A DNA stretch of 64,000 nt from CAVZVW01 sp963778845 (lineage in GTDB: Bacteria > Actinomycetota > Actinomycetes > Actinomycetales > Kineosporiaceae). The DNA lies in contig CAVZVW010000004.1 of assembly GCA_963778845.1 (NCBI GenBank), positions 62,001 to 126,000 on the forward strand. The letters run 5' to 3'. A program made the translations under genes and the position numbers. Below the pieces are notes generated by a model that saw nothing but the letters and a program-made list of their open reading frames with translations, was not told the origin of the DNA and searched no databases. Numbering within the stretch: the first letter of the stretch is position 1; every line of letters starts with the position of its first letter. Below, piece by piece: positions 24,691 through 33,376 of this stretch.

Positions 24691-26738
24691 GCGCGGCCGG
24701 CCGTTACCGGCACCTGCTCAGCCCGCTGCGGCTGGGCTCGCTGACCGTGCGCAACCGGGTCGTGTTCGCCGCGCATCTGACCAACTACGCCGTGGACGGC
24801 CACCCCAGCGAGCAGCACGTGGCCTACTACGCGGCCCGGGCCGCGGGCGGCGCCGGCCTGATCATCACCGAGGAGCACTCGACCCATCCGACCGACTGGC
24901 CCTACGAGAAGCTCATCCACGGCTTCAACCCCGGCGTGATCCCCGGTTACCGGCGGATTGTCGACGCGGTGCACGCGCACGACGTCCCGATCCTCGCGCA
25001 GATCAACCACAACGGCGGCCAGGCATCGAGCATGTACAGCAGGTTGCCGGTGTGGGCGCCGAGCCCGGTCCCCGACCCTCTGTTCCGCGAGGTCCCGAAG
25101 GCCGTCGAGCTCCACGAGATCCGTGAGATCGTCGCCGGCTACGCCCTGGTCGCCGGGCACTGCGCCGCGGGCGGCTTCGACGGCGTCGAGCTGCAGTGCT
25201 CGCACTCGTCGATCGTCCGCGGCTTCCTGTCGCCGGCGACCAACGAGCGCGGCGATGCCTACGGCGGGTCGCTGGAGAACCGGGCCCGGCTGCTTCTGGA
25301 GATCGTCGACGCGGTGCGCGAGGCACTCGGCCCGCACCGGGTGCTCGGCGTCCGGCTGTGCGGCGACGAGCTGATCGAGCACGGGACGACGATCGACCAG
25401 GCGGTGGCGGTCGCCCGCCTCGCCGAGGCGACGGGCAAGGTGGACTACATCAACACCTCGATCGGCGTCGCCACCTCGACGCTCTACATGATCGAGGCGA
25501 GCATGCAGGTGCCGCCGGGGTACGCGCTGTTCATCCCGAGCGCGATCCGGGCCGCGGTCTCGCTGCCCGTGGTCGCCGTCGGGCGGTTCAAGGACCCGGT
25601 GCAGGCCGAGCGCGCCCTCGCGGAGGGCCACGGCGACCTGATCGGCGTCGTCCGCGGCCAGATCGCCGACCCGGACTTCGTCGCCAAGGCGCGCTCCGGG
25701 CACGCGGGCGACATCCGTACCTGCCTGTCCTGCAACCAGGAGTGCGTCGGGCGGATGGGTCTGAACCGCTGGTTGGGGTGCGTCGAGAACCCCCGCACCG
25801 GACGGGAGTCGGTGCCGCTGCCGGCGCCGCAGCGCCGCGGGCTGGACGTCTGCGTGGTCGGCGCCGGGGCGGCCGGGCTTCAGGCGGCGGTGACCGCGGC
25901 GCAGCGCGGCCACCGGGTCAGCGTCTACGAGCGGGAGCCGCGGACCGGCGGGCAGGTCGCGGTCGCGGCCTCGGTCCCCAGCCGGGCCGAGTTCCTGGAC
26001 ATCGTGCGGAACCTGGCCGCGCACGCGAAGCGGCTCGGCGTCACGGTGCAGACCGGCGTGGAGGTGGACGCCGCGTTCGTCCGGGCGAGGGCCCCGGATG
26101 CCGTGGTGCTGGCGACGGGCGCCCGGCCGCAGCGGCCGGGCTGGGCAGGCGACCTGGACCGCGTGGTCGATGTCCGGGACGTTCTCGAGGGCCGGGCGGA
26201 GCCGGCCGGGCGGGTGCTGGTCGTCGACGACCTCGGCTTCCACCAGGCGACGTCGACGGCGGAGCTGCTCGCCGACCGCGGTTGCGCCGTGGAGGTGACC
26301 ACCAGCGGCATGGTCGTCGGCCAGGATCTCGGCGTGACGCTGGACATGGAGACCTGGAACGTCAAGGCCCGGGCCAAGGCGATCGCGCAGACCACCGACC
26401 GGGTGGTGATGGGCGCGCGGGTGGCCGGTCCCGACGACGCGGCCGACGGCGGCGCCCTGGTGGTCGACGTCCTGCACCACCCGACCGGCCGGATGCTCCA
26501 GGTGCGCTGCGACTGGGTGGTCTGCGCCACCCACGCCCAACCCGAGGACGGCCTGTGGCACGAGCTGCGGGACGCGCCGTTCCCGGTGCTGCGCGCGGGC
26601 GACTGCATCACGCCGCGACGGGCGCACGCAGCGGTGGTCGAGGGCGAGCGGGCCGCGGTCGCGCTGGACGCGTCGACGGCCGGGACTTCCGGGGTGCGCG
26701 ACGGTGACGGCTCCAGCCGGGCGGCGGTGACGGCGTGA
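24687..26738 (+). CDS. Mycofactocin-system FadH/OYE oxidoreductase 2
   Basis: The GTG at 24687 overlaps the previous stop (GTGA), with GGGGAGG upstream, giving 683 aa. The FMN barrel keeps classical motifs: AQINHNGGQASSMYS, FLSPATNERGDAYGGSLENR and VAVGRFKDP. The 4Fe-4S site is CLSCNQEC plus a Cys after 11 residues (about 345-363). The FAD/NAD domain begins CVVGAGAAGLQAAV near 390, with a second nucleotide site near VLVVDDLGFHQA. It resembles dienoyl-CoA reductase and trimethylamine dehydrogenase-like flavoproteins. In this cluster it likely oxidises reduced mycofactocin or feeds the ETF. The natural substrate is not known to me. Confidence 0.88.
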   Translation: MSAAGRYRHLLSPLRLGSLTVRNRVVFAAHLTNYAVDGHPSEQHVAYYAARAAGGAGLIITEEHSTHPTDWPYEKLIHGFNPGVIPGYRRIVDAVHAHDVPILAQINHNGGQASSMYSRLPVWAPSPVPDPLFREVPKAVELHEIREIVAGYALVAGHCAAGGFDGVELQCSHSSIVRGFLSPATNERGDAYGGSLENRARLLLEIVDAVREALGPHRVLGVRLCGDELIEHGTTIDQAVAVARLAEATGKVDYINTSIGVATSTLYMIEASMQVPPGYALFIPSAIRAAVSLPVVAVGRFKDPVQAERALAEGHGDLIGVVRGQIADPDFVAKARSGHAGDIRTCLSCNQECVGRMGLNRWLGCVENPRTGRESVPLPAPQRRGLDVCVVGAGAAGLQAAVTAAQRGHRVSVYEREPRTGGQVAVAASVPSRAEFLDIVRNLAAHAKRLGVTVQTGVEVDAAFVRARAPDAVVLATGARPQRPGWAGDLDRVVDVRDVLEGRAEPAGRVLVVDDLGFHQATSTAELLADRGCAVEVTTSGMVVGQDLGVTLDMETWNVKARAKAIAQTTDRVVMGARVAGPDDAADGGALVVDVLHHPTGRMLQVRCDWVVCATHAQPEDGLWHELRDAPFPVLRAGDCITPRRAHAAVVEGERAAVALDASTAGTSGVRDGDGSSRAAVTA

Positions 26739-27793
26739 CGGCCGCCCCGCTGGACGGCGCGCGGGTGCTCGCCGTGCTCGTGGCCCGCCGGGGGCAGCCC
26801 CCGGTCGGCGGGCCGGAGGTGGCCGCCGAGGCGTTGGAGCAGCCCGGCGGTGCCGTGCTCGTCGTCGGCGACGGTGCGGGCGAGGCGGCGACCTCCCTCG
26901 ACCTCCCCGGACCGATGTGGTGGTCCGAGACCGGACCGGGGCTCCTGCCGGGGGCGCTGTCGGCGGCCCTCGCTCGCCCGCTGCGCGGCATTCCGTTGCT
27001 GCTGCTGCCGTCCTCGCCGGACGGTCGGGACCTCGCGCCGCGGCTGGCGGCCCGGCTCGACCGGCCGCTGCTCGCCGCGGCGCGCTCCGTCCGGCTGCTG
27101 CCGGGGCTCGCCGGCGCACCGCCGCTCGTGCACGCGGAGCTCTCCCGGCTGGAGGATCGGCTCATGTTGCCAGTCGACGTCCCGGCGCCCGCCGTCGCGA
27201 CCTTGGTCCCCGGGGTGCGGGACCCGCGCCCGGAGGGCTGGGCCCCGGGAGCCACGGGCCGAGACCGGCACGAGCTCGCGCTGCCGCCGGCCCCCGAGCA
27301 CGGGGCGCGCGACGTCGAGACGCTAGCCGTGCTCGACCCCGAGCCCGCCACGATGGACCTGGCCGAGGCGCCGAGGGTGCTCGGCGGCGGAGCCGGCCTG
27401 GTGCCCAGCGGGGTTGGCGAGCCCGCCGGCAGGGCCATCTTCGACCTGCTCGCCGCCGTGGCCGCCGGGATCGGGGCCTCCGCCGGGGCCACACGCGTGG
27501 TCACCGACGCAGGCTGGATCGGCCATGACCGGCAGATCGGCACCACCGGCGTCGAGGTCTCCCCCGTCCTGTACATCGCGCTCGGCATCAGCGGCGCCAC
27601 CCAGCACGTCGGCGGGCTGGGCAACCCCCGGCACGTGGTCAGCGTCAACACCGACGGCTCGTGCCCGATGACCGCGATGGCCGACCTGGGCTTGGTCACG
27701 GACGCACTCGGCCTGCTGCGCGAGCTGGCCGGCAGGTTCGGCGTCGAGGTGCCGGACGCCGTGCCGGCCGCGCGTGTGGAGGTGCAGGAATGA
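26735..27793 (+). CDS. Electron transfer flavoprotein alpha subunit, mycofactocin type
   Basis: A 352-aa protein with a GTGA overlap to the gene before. The C-terminal half has the ETF-alpha FAD-binding pattern: GGGAGLVPSGVGEP, then AGATRVVTDAGWIGHDRQIG, TGVEVSPVLYIALGISGATQ and VSVNTDGSCPM. The N-terminal half is unusually Ala/Leu/Pro-rich and poorly conserved in character. It pairs with the beta subunit at 29473, which is separated from it by the FixC- and FixX-like genes. ETF would carry single electrons from the flavoproteins to the FixC/FixX module. Confidence 0.88.
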   Translation: MTAAPLDGARVLAVLVARRGQPPVGGPEVAAEALEQPGGAVLVVGDGAGEAATSLDLPGPMWWSETGPGLLPGALSAALARPLRGIPLLLLPSSPDGRDLAPRLAARLDRPLLAAARSVRLLPGLAGAPPLVHAELSRLEDRLMLPVDVPAPAVATLVPGVRDPRPEGWAPGATGRDRHELALPPAPEHGARDVETLAVLDPEPATMDLAEAPRVLGGGAGLVPSGVGEPAGRAIFDLLAAVAAGIGASAGATRVVTDAGWIGHDRQIGTTGVEVSPVLYIALGISGATQHVGGLGNPRHVVSVNTDGSCPMTAMADLGLVTDALGLLRELAGRFGVEVPDAVPAARVEVQE

Positions 27794-29154
27794 GCTCGAC
27801 CAGCACCGCTGCTGGCCCAGCGGGCAGCGAGGCCCGCGGCGCGCCGGCGCTGGACGCCGTCGTCGTCGGCGCGGGTCCGGCCGGCGCCGCCGCCGCGCTG
27901 GCGCTGGCCCTGGCCGGGCGCAGCGTCGTCGTGCTGGAGCGCGGGCCGTTCCCCGGCTCGAAGAACGTCTACGGCGGCGTGGTGTACGGCCGGATCCTCG
28001 ACGAGGTGCTGCCCGGCTGGTGGGAGGAGGTGCCGGTCGAGCGTTGGGTGGTCCGCCGCTCGACGATGGTGATGACGGAGTCGTCCTCGCTCAGCTTCGA
28101 CTACCGCAGCGAGGCCTGGGGCCACCCGCCGTACAACGGGATGACCACGCACCGGGCCGACTTCGACGCCTGGCTGGCCGGCAAGGCGGTCCAGGCCGGG
28201 GCCCGGCTGATCACCTCGACCGTGGCAACCGGGTTGCTTCGCGACGCCGCCGGCCGGGTCTGCGGCGTCCGGACCGACCGCCCCGACGGCGACCTGCCCG
28301 CCCGGGTGGTGATCGCCTGTGACGGCGTGAACTCCTTCCTGGGCAAGGAGGCCGGGCTGCTCACCGCACGGCAGCAGGCGCACCAGGCGGAGCACCACAC
28401 GCTCGGCGTCAAAGAGGTCCTCGCCCTGCCGCCGGAGGTGATCGACGAGCGGTTCGGGCTGCACCGGCACGAGGGCCTGGACATCGAGATCCTGGGCGGC
28501 ACCCGCGGCATCCCGGGGGGTGGCTTCCTCTACACGAACGCGGCCTCGGTCAGCGTCGGTGCCGTGCTCTCGCTGCGGTACCTGGCCGAGGCCAAGGTGC
28601 GGCCGGAGGAGATCGTCGCCGACATCAAGGGACACCCCTCGATCGCGCCCTTCCTGCGCGGCGCCAGGCTGCTGGAGTACTCCGCGCACCTGATCCCGGA
28701 GGGTGGCTACGACGCGATGCCGGCGCTGAGCACCGACGGGCTGATGCTTGCCGGGGACGCGGCCGGCATGACGCTGGCTGCGGGCATCTGGCTCGAGGGC
28801 GTGAACTTTGCGATCGGCTCGGGCCTGACTGCCGGGCGGGTCGCGGCGCGTGCGGTGACCGCCGGCGACACCTCGGCGCGGGGGCTGTCCGGCTACCGGC
28901 GAGAGCTCGCGGGCTCGTTCGTGCTGGCCGACCACAAGCGGCTGCGAGGGGCACCGCGGGTGCTGCTCTCCGAACGGGTGCAGCGCCGCTACCCGGGCCT
29001 GATGGCCGACATCGCGGAGGGTGTCTTCGCGGTGACGAACCCCGAGCCGAAACCCGGCATGCTGCGGGTCGTCCGGCGGGCGGCCAAGGCCAACGGGCTG
29101 CGGCTGACCGACCTCGGGATGGACGCGCTGCGGATGGCGCGGGTGTTCCGATGA
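27790..29154 (+). CDS. fixC: FixC-like ETF:quinone oxidoreductase flavoprotein
   Basis: A 454-aa FAD protein whose ATG overlaps the ETF alpha stop. The N-terminal Rossmann fold reads VVVGAGPAGAAAALALALAG, then VLERGPFPGSKNVYGG, a phrase typical of FixC and ETF-QO. Later motifs are GLMLAGDAAGMTLAAGIWLEG and NFAIGSGLTAG. Family members take electrons from ETF and pass them to quinone together with a small ferredoxin; here that ferredoxin is the next gene. No membrane span is evident, so membrane contact would be peripheral. The gene name is by analogy. Confidence 0.9.
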   Translation: MSSTSTAAGPAGSEARGAPALDAVVVGAGPAGAAAALALALAGRSVVVLERGPFPGSKNVYGGVVYGRILDEVLPGWWEEVPVERWVVRRSTMVMTESSSLSFDYRSEAWGHPPYNGMTTHRADFDAWLAGKAVQAGARLITSTVATGLLRDAAGRVCGVRTDRPDGDLPARVVIACDGVNSFLGKEAGLLTARQQAHQAEHHTLGVKEVLALPPEVIDERFGLHRHEGLDIEILGGTRGIPGGGFLYTNAASVSVGAVLSLRYLAEAKVRPEEIVADIKGHPSIAPFLRGARLLEYSAHLIPEGGYDAMPALSTDGLMLAGDAAGMTLAAGIWLEGVNFAIGSGLTAGRVAARAVTAGDTSARGLSGYRRELAGSFVLADHKRLRGAPRVLLSERVQRRYPGLMADIAEGVFAVTNPEPKPGMLRVVRRAAKANGLRLTDLGMDALRMARVFR

Positions 29155-29468
29155 GCGCCCGGCCGGAGCCCGGCGGCGAGCGCTGGCAGGACGTCTCGTT
29201 CGAGGACCGGATGGCGACGGTGGAGTTCCGGGTGGGCGAGCGGGCGCATATCGTGGTCGACTCCGACATCTGCCGCTCGTGCACGACGCAGGCGTGTGTC
29301 ACTGCGTGCCCGGCCGGCCTCTTCGCGCCGACCGCGGACGGAGGGATCCTGTTCAACTACGAGCAGTGCTTCGAGTGCGGCACCTGCTACATGGTGTGCA
29401 ACCATGCCGGCGCGATCACGTGGACCTACCCGGACGGCGGCCGGGGCGTCGTCGTCCGCCGGGGGTGA
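29151..29468 (+). CDS. fixX: FixX-like ferredoxin
   Basis: A 105-aa ferredoxin overlapping the FixC-like gene by four bases. The cysteine pattern is ICRSCTTQACVTACP and CFECGTCYMVC, which supports a FixX-type iron-sulfur centre. It would be the partner of the FixC-like flavoprotein in delivering electrons to quinone. ETF beta follows 4 bp after the stop. Confidence 0.92.
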   Translation: MSARPEPGGERWQDVSFEDRMATVEFRVGERAHIVVDSDICRSCTTQACVTACPAGLFAPTADGGILFNYEQCFECGTCYMVCNHAGAITWTYPDGGRGVVVRRG

Positions 29469-29472
29469 GGCG

Positions 29473-30402
29473 ATGAACCCGGTGCCGGGCAAGGCTTCCG
29501 CGCCGCTCGTGGTGGCCGCGCTGCGGCATGCGTCCCTTCGCGTGGACGTCGACCCGCTGACGGCCGAGGTCGTGCGCGACCCGCACGGCGTCGGCCTCTC
29601 CCCGTCGGACGCCGCCGCCCTGGAGCACGCGCTGCGGATCGGCGAGGCCTGGCAAGCCCGGGTGCTGGCCGTCGTCGCCGGTCCGGCGGACGCCGACAGC
29701 ACCCTGCGGGAGGCGGCCGCCGTCGGTGCCGAGGTGCTGCGGGTGGCCTGGCCCCCGCCGGGCGTCGAGCGCCGTGGTGCCGCCGCGGACATGGCCGACG
29801 ACGGAAGGGCGCTGGCTGCCGCGCTGGCCGCAGCGGTCCGCACCGTGGCCGAGCCCGCGCTGGTGCTCTGCGGCGATCGGTCCGCCGACCGCGGCACCGG
29901 CACCGTGCCCGCCTTCCTCGCCGCGGCCCTCGACTCCGCGCAGGCACTGGGCCTGGTGAGCCTGAAACCGGACGCCGGGTCGGCGGGGCTGCTCGCCGAG
30001 CGCCGGCTCGACCGCGGACGCCGGGAGCGGTTGCGGGTACCGCTGCCGGCCGTGTGCTCGGTGGAGGCGGCAGGCGTCAGGCTGCGCCGCGCCGGGATGC
30101 AGGACACCCTGGCCGCGGCCGAGCCGGCGGTCCCGGTGCACGTCCCTGCGCTCGCCGCGACGGCAGGGCCGCCGCTGCTGGTCGGCCCGCCCGCTCGGCC
30201 ACGCCCTCGCACCCGGGTGGTGGCGGCTCCGGCCGGCGAACAGGCGCGCGAGCGGCTGCTGGCCCTGACGGGCGCGCTGGTCGCACGCACCCCGCCGACG
30301 TTGCTCGGGCCGATGGCCGCCGCGGAGGCTGCCGACGCGCTGCTCGACTACCTGGTGCGGCACGAGTACCTCGCCGCGCGCGAGAACGGGGCCATGCACT
30401 GA
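29473..30402 (+). CDS. Electron transfer flavoprotein beta subunit, mycofactocin type
   Basis: A 309-aa protein from the ATG at 29473, 4 bp after the FixX-like stop; the open frame to 29296 is a shadow of that gene. It has the ETF-beta order: LSPSDAAALEHALRIGEA, RVLAVVAGPADADSTLREAA, LVLCGDRSADRGTGTVPAFL and PLPAVCSVEAAGVRLRRA. The C-terminal part after residue 230 is longer and more Pro/Arg-rich than in housekeeping ETF beta. It completes the ETF with the gene at 26735 and is the last intact gene of the operon. Confidence 0.85.
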   Translation: MNPVPGKASAPLVVAALRHASLRVDVDPLTAEVVRDPHGVGLSPSDAAALEHALRIGEAWQARVLAVVAGPADADSTLREAAAVGAEVLRVAWPPPGVERRGAAADMADDGRALAAALAAAVRTVAEPALVLCGDRSADRGTGTVPAFLAAALDSAQALGLVSLKPDAGSAGLLAERRLDRGRRERLRVPLPAVCSVEAAGVRLRRAGMQDTLAAAEPAVPVHVPALAATAGPPLLVGPPARPRPRTRVVAAPAGEQARERLLALTGALVARTPPTLLGPMAAAEAADALLDYLVRHEYLAARENGAMH

Positions 30403-30519
30403 TCGTCGCCGACCTGACCTTTGCCGGCGGCGGCGCAGCGGCACGCAGAGGCGGTGGCGCTTCTGCTGCCGGTGGGCTCGTGCGAGCAGCACGGACCGCT
30501 GGCGCTGCTCGGACCATGA
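30403..30519 (+). pseudogene. mftE: Truncated and frameshifted mftE
   Basis: Straight after ETF beta the sequence encodes LIVADLTFAGGG and then, one frame over from 30442, HAEAVALLLPVGSCEQHGPL followed by a stop at 30517. The phrase PVGSCEQHGP is the conserved N-terminal motif of creatininase-family MftE, the peptidase that frees the Val-Tyr core. Only about 40 codons remain and they are in two frames, so the gene is broken here. A functional copy would have to lie elsewhere. Confidence 0.7.
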
Positions 30520-30610
30520 CACGGCATCGCCCAGACCCGACAGATCGCTGCGCAGCGCCTCGACCCACGCGCCGGCGGCGGCGTTGGCCCACCGACGCGG
30601 CACGATCCCC

Positions 30611-31585
30611 TCAGCCCGCCGCCGTCGTGGCGCCCGCAGCTGCCGCCATGTCGCTGAGCTCGCGGGCCGAGGTGCGCGGGCGGCGTCCCTCATCCATCCG
30701 CACGAGGACGACGCCGGCGATGATGGCCACGCCACCCGTCAGCTGAACCGCGCGGGGCAGCTGGTGCAGCAGCGCCCAGGCGAAGAGGATCGCGAACACG
30801 ACCTCGAGCAGCCCGACGAACGATGCGAGCCGGGCGCCCAGGGTGCGAGCCGCGATGATCCCGGCGACATACGGCACCGCGGCGGCCAGCAACGAGAGGC
30901 CGAGCACAGGCACGAACCACGGCACGGTCGCCGACGGGAACCGCACGGCCGCGGTTGAGCCCTGGAGGTGGCCGGCTCCGAGCAGCCCGGCGACCACGAG
31001 GCCCAGGGTGCCGACCACCATGCCGGCCCAGGCGAGCACCAGGGGCGGCAGTGCGCCGTCCGCTTTGCTCGCGATGAGGAAGTACATGGCCAGGCCGACC
31101 GCCGCGCCCAGACCCCAGAGCACGCCGACCATGTCCATGCGCACCGTGCCCGTGATGCCGAGCACGAGCACGAGGCCGACCAGGGCGACGGCGGCACCGG
31201 CGAGGGTGAGCGGCCGCGGGCGTTGGCCGTGGCGCACCCAGACCCAGAGCACGACGAGCACCGTGCCGAGGTACTCCAGCAGCAGGGCGACCCCGACATC
31301 GAGGTGGCGGATGGCGTTGAAGAAGCACAGCTGGGCCCCCGCCACGGCGAGGATGCCGTACATGAGCAGGCCGGGGGTGGCCGAGCGCAGGCGTGACCAG
31401 CCGCCGCGCAGCTGTGCGATCGCGGGCACCGTCAGCACGAGGGCCGCGACGCCAAGGCGTGCCGTGACGGCGGCGGTGGGGGACCAGCCGGAGGCGAGGA
31501 GCGGGGTGGCCAGCGACCCGGAGATGCCGAAGGAGGCTGCCGAGACGATCGCGAGGATGGCGCCGGCCGTACGGTTCGGGTTCAT
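30611..31585 (-). CDS. EamA/DMT-family transporter
   Basis: A 324-aa inner-membrane protein with about ten hydrophobic helices in two EamA repeats, starting MNPNRTAGAILAIVSAASFG. Examples are LLMYGILAVAGAQLCFFNAI, LLLEYLGTVLVVLWVWV and SFVGLLEVVFAILFAWALLH, the last followed by the usual terminal repeat helix AIIAGVVLVRM. Members export small metabolites or amino acids by proton exchange. The gene is divergent from a CGNR-type regulator, a frequent arrangement in actinobacteria, so that protein probably controls it. The cargo is unknown. Confidence 0.9.
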   Translation of the reverse strand: MNPNRTAGAILAIVSAASFGISGSLATPLLASGWSPTAAVTARLGVAALVLTVPAIAQLRGGWSRLRSATPGLLMYGILAVAGAQLCFFNAIRHLDVGVALLLEYLGTVLVVLWVWVRHGQRPRPLTLAGAAVALVGLVLVLGITGTVRMDMVGVLWGLGAAVGLAMYFLIASKADGALPPLVLAWAGMVVGTLGLVVAGLLGAGHLQGSTAAVRFPSATVPWFVPVLGLSLLAAAVPYVAGIIAARTLGARLASFVGLLEVVFAILFAWALLHQLPRAVQLTGGVAIIAGVVLVRMDEGRRPRTSARELSDMAAAAGATTAAG

Positions 31586-31696
31586 GGCGATGCCTCCAGT
31601 GGAACGACCGGCGGTGTAACACCGCTGGTAATGACCAAAGTGCTTTAATGGTGATGACTGCTGCCCAGCCTAGAGTGCACCGCGTAAGGAGTCAAG
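31586..31696. promoter_or_regulatory. Divergent promoter region with short dyad
   Basis: Between the DMT transporter and the CGNR regulator lies an AT-richer stretch with AAAGTGCTTT (arms AAAG/CTTT) and two related words, GGTAATGACC and GGTGATGAC, on either side. A regulator site here is plausible. GTAAGGAG precedes the regulator ATG at 31697. Confidence 0.45.
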
Positions 31697-32254
31697 ATGG
31701 CCTTCGCCCATGACACGGAAGTGGCGCTGGCGGCGATGGCAGCGCTGGTCAACTCCGCCGGACCACCGGAGGAGCTGCCGGACGTCGCGAGCCTCGATGC
31801 GTTCGTCGACCACTGGCGCTGGACCGGGAGCCGACGCCGGGACGCCGCCGAGCTTGCTCAGGTGCGGGCGCTGCGGCCTCGCCTGAGGTACCTCTGGAAC
31901 ACCGACCTCGAGGGCGCTGTGGAGCTGGTCAACGGCTTCATGCGGGACTACCACGCCCTGCCGCAGGTCGTGCGGCACGACTCGTGGGAGTACCACCTGC
32001 ACGCGACCTCGCCCGAGGCGCCGTTGGCTGCGCGCATGGCCGTGGAGGCGGCGATGGCGATGGTGGACGTCGTCCGCGCGGGCGAGCTCGGCCGGCTTCA
32101 GGTCTGTGGGGCGCTTGACTGCGACGACGTGCTGGTGGACCTGTCGAAGAACCGGTCACGCCGTTTCTGCAGCACGACGTGCTCGAACCGGATGAACGTG
32201 GCGGCCTTCCGGGCCCGCCAGCACGGTCAACCCCCGCCCCCCTCCTCCCCGTGA
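31697..32254 (+). CDS. CGNR zinc-finger transcriptional regulator
   Basis: A 185-aa protein of the ABATE/CGNR family. The N-terminal part contains VALAAMAALVNSAG and the helical stretch AELAQVRALRPRLRYLW. The C-terminal zinc finger has four cysteines in CGALDCDDVLVDLSKNRSRR and FCSTTCSNRMNVAAFRAR, the last resembling the conserved CGNRAR/NRxxxxxxR tail, here C-SNRMN. Such proteins are thought to regulate adjacent transporter genes. The divergent DMT transporter is the likely target. Confidence 0.9.
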   Translation: MAFAHDTEVALAAMAALVNSAGPPEELPDVASLDAFVDHWRWTGSRRRDAAELAQVRALRPRLRYLWNTDLEGAVELVNGFMRDYHALPQVVRHDSWEYHLHATSPEAPLAARMAVEAAMAMVDVVRAGELGRLQVCGALDCDDVLVDLSKNRSRRFCSTTCSNRMNVAAFRARQHGQPPPPSSP

Positions 32255-32373
32255 TCATGCAATCTCTGCCCGCCTGTGGACAGCGCCTCGGACGTCGGCG
32301 CGGCGTAAGACCAAGTGCGCCCCCTGGGTGGTCATTGCGCACGACGAGCGCCATCTCCGTGCGGACTGCCACC

Positions 32374-33303
32374 TCAGCCGGAGGCCATGGCCATGAGGTC
32401 GTCGACCACGTCGCCGAGGTGATGCACCACCAGGCTGAGATGACCCTCGCCGTTATGCAGGTGGGCGTGTGCGCCCGGGATGTGCTCGATCAGCCATCGC
32501 CCGTGCGTCCACGGCACCATCCGGTCCTGCGCCCCGTGCCAGACCGCCACTGGCGTCTCGATGCTGGTCAGGTCGAAACCCCAGGCCGCAGCGAACGCGA
32601 GGTCGTCGCCGTACCAGCCTGCGCCGCCCGCCGTCCCGGCTCGGCTGAAGGAGGCCGCGACGTACGCGCCGAAGTCGCCGTCCAGAACCGCTCGGTCGAC
32701 ATCCGACGCCAGCCCGCCGAGGGCCTCGGCAAGGCCCGTGGCCGTCAGGTCTGACAGGGAGGCCACCGAACCCTCCAGCATCGTGCTGAGCTCGTCGGCG
32801 CCGGCCACGGCGGCGGAGAACTCCGCAACGTTGTCCTCGGCCATCCCGTCGAACCAGTCCAGTCCGGGCGCACGGTAGGGCGCGAGGCCCCCGACCGATG
32901 CCGCTGCACGGCACCGGTCGGGCAGCAGCGCTGCGCACGCAAGCGCGTGCGGGCCGCCGCCGGACCAGCCGATCGTCAGGAACGTGTCTGCACCGAGGGC
33001 GCCGACGACGGCGAGGGTGTCGGCGGCGGCATCCGCGACGCTACGACCCGGCGACGGCGTGGACCCCGCATAGCCAGGTCGTGAGTAGGTGGCAACTCGC
33101 AGTCCCCGCCCGGCGGCGACCTCATCCAACGCAGGGAAGGGACACGCCGCCATCGGTGTACCGACATGCCACACGAGCAGCGGAGCATCCGCCGGGCCTG
33201 TCACGACGCCCTCGAGCCCCCGACCGTCTTCCCGCTCGACCACGAACCAGCTTGGCAACTCGCGCACGACGGCCACTGTAGAGAACAGGAGCCGGCTCAC
33301 CAC
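32374..33303 (-). CDS. Alpha/beta-hydrolase fold protein
   Basis: A 309-aa hydrolase. The nucleophile elbow is GWSGGGPHA (Ser near residue 115), the acid is probably D in WHGAQDRMVP and the base is H in LHNGEGHLSL. HVGTPMAACPFPALDEVAAG provides the oxyanion region. The start is a GTG at 33303 without a strong ribosome site; a start further in cannot be excluded. No signal peptide is seen. The substrate is unknown, as is usual for single genes of this fold, and the neighbours give no lead. Confidence 0.85.
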   Translation of the reverse strand: MVSRLLFSTVAVVRELPSWFVVEREDGRGLEGVVTGPADAPLLVWHVGTPMAACPFPALDEVAAGRGLRVATYSRPGYAGSTPSPGRSVADAAADTLAVVGALGADTFLTIGWSGGGPHALACAALLPDRCRAAASVGGLAPYRAPGLDWFDGMAEDNVAEFSAAVAGADELSTMLEGSVASLSDLTATGLAEALGGLASDVDRAVLDGDFGAYVAASFSRAGTAGGAGWYGDDLAFAAAWGFDLTSIETPVAVWHGAQDRMVPWTHGRWLIEHIPGAHAHLHNGEGHLSLVVHHLGDVVDDLMAMASG

Positions 33304-33376
33304 GGCACCCGCCGTCAGGGCTTGCCGTAGAAGCGATCTCCGAGATGCAGGTGCCGTCCGGTACGTCGCACCCGGA

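Noticed and set aside
24459..27119. Minus-strand open frame of 886 codons
   Set aside because: It lies opposite the OYE and ETF genes, whose motifs are clear, and has shadow-type Arg/His/Gly-rich composition.
30520..30735. Minus-strand peptide with RRWANAAAGAWVEALRSDLS near 30560
   Set aside because: It looks partly protein-like but sits in a long shadow frame with no start, no ribosome site and no family I can name.
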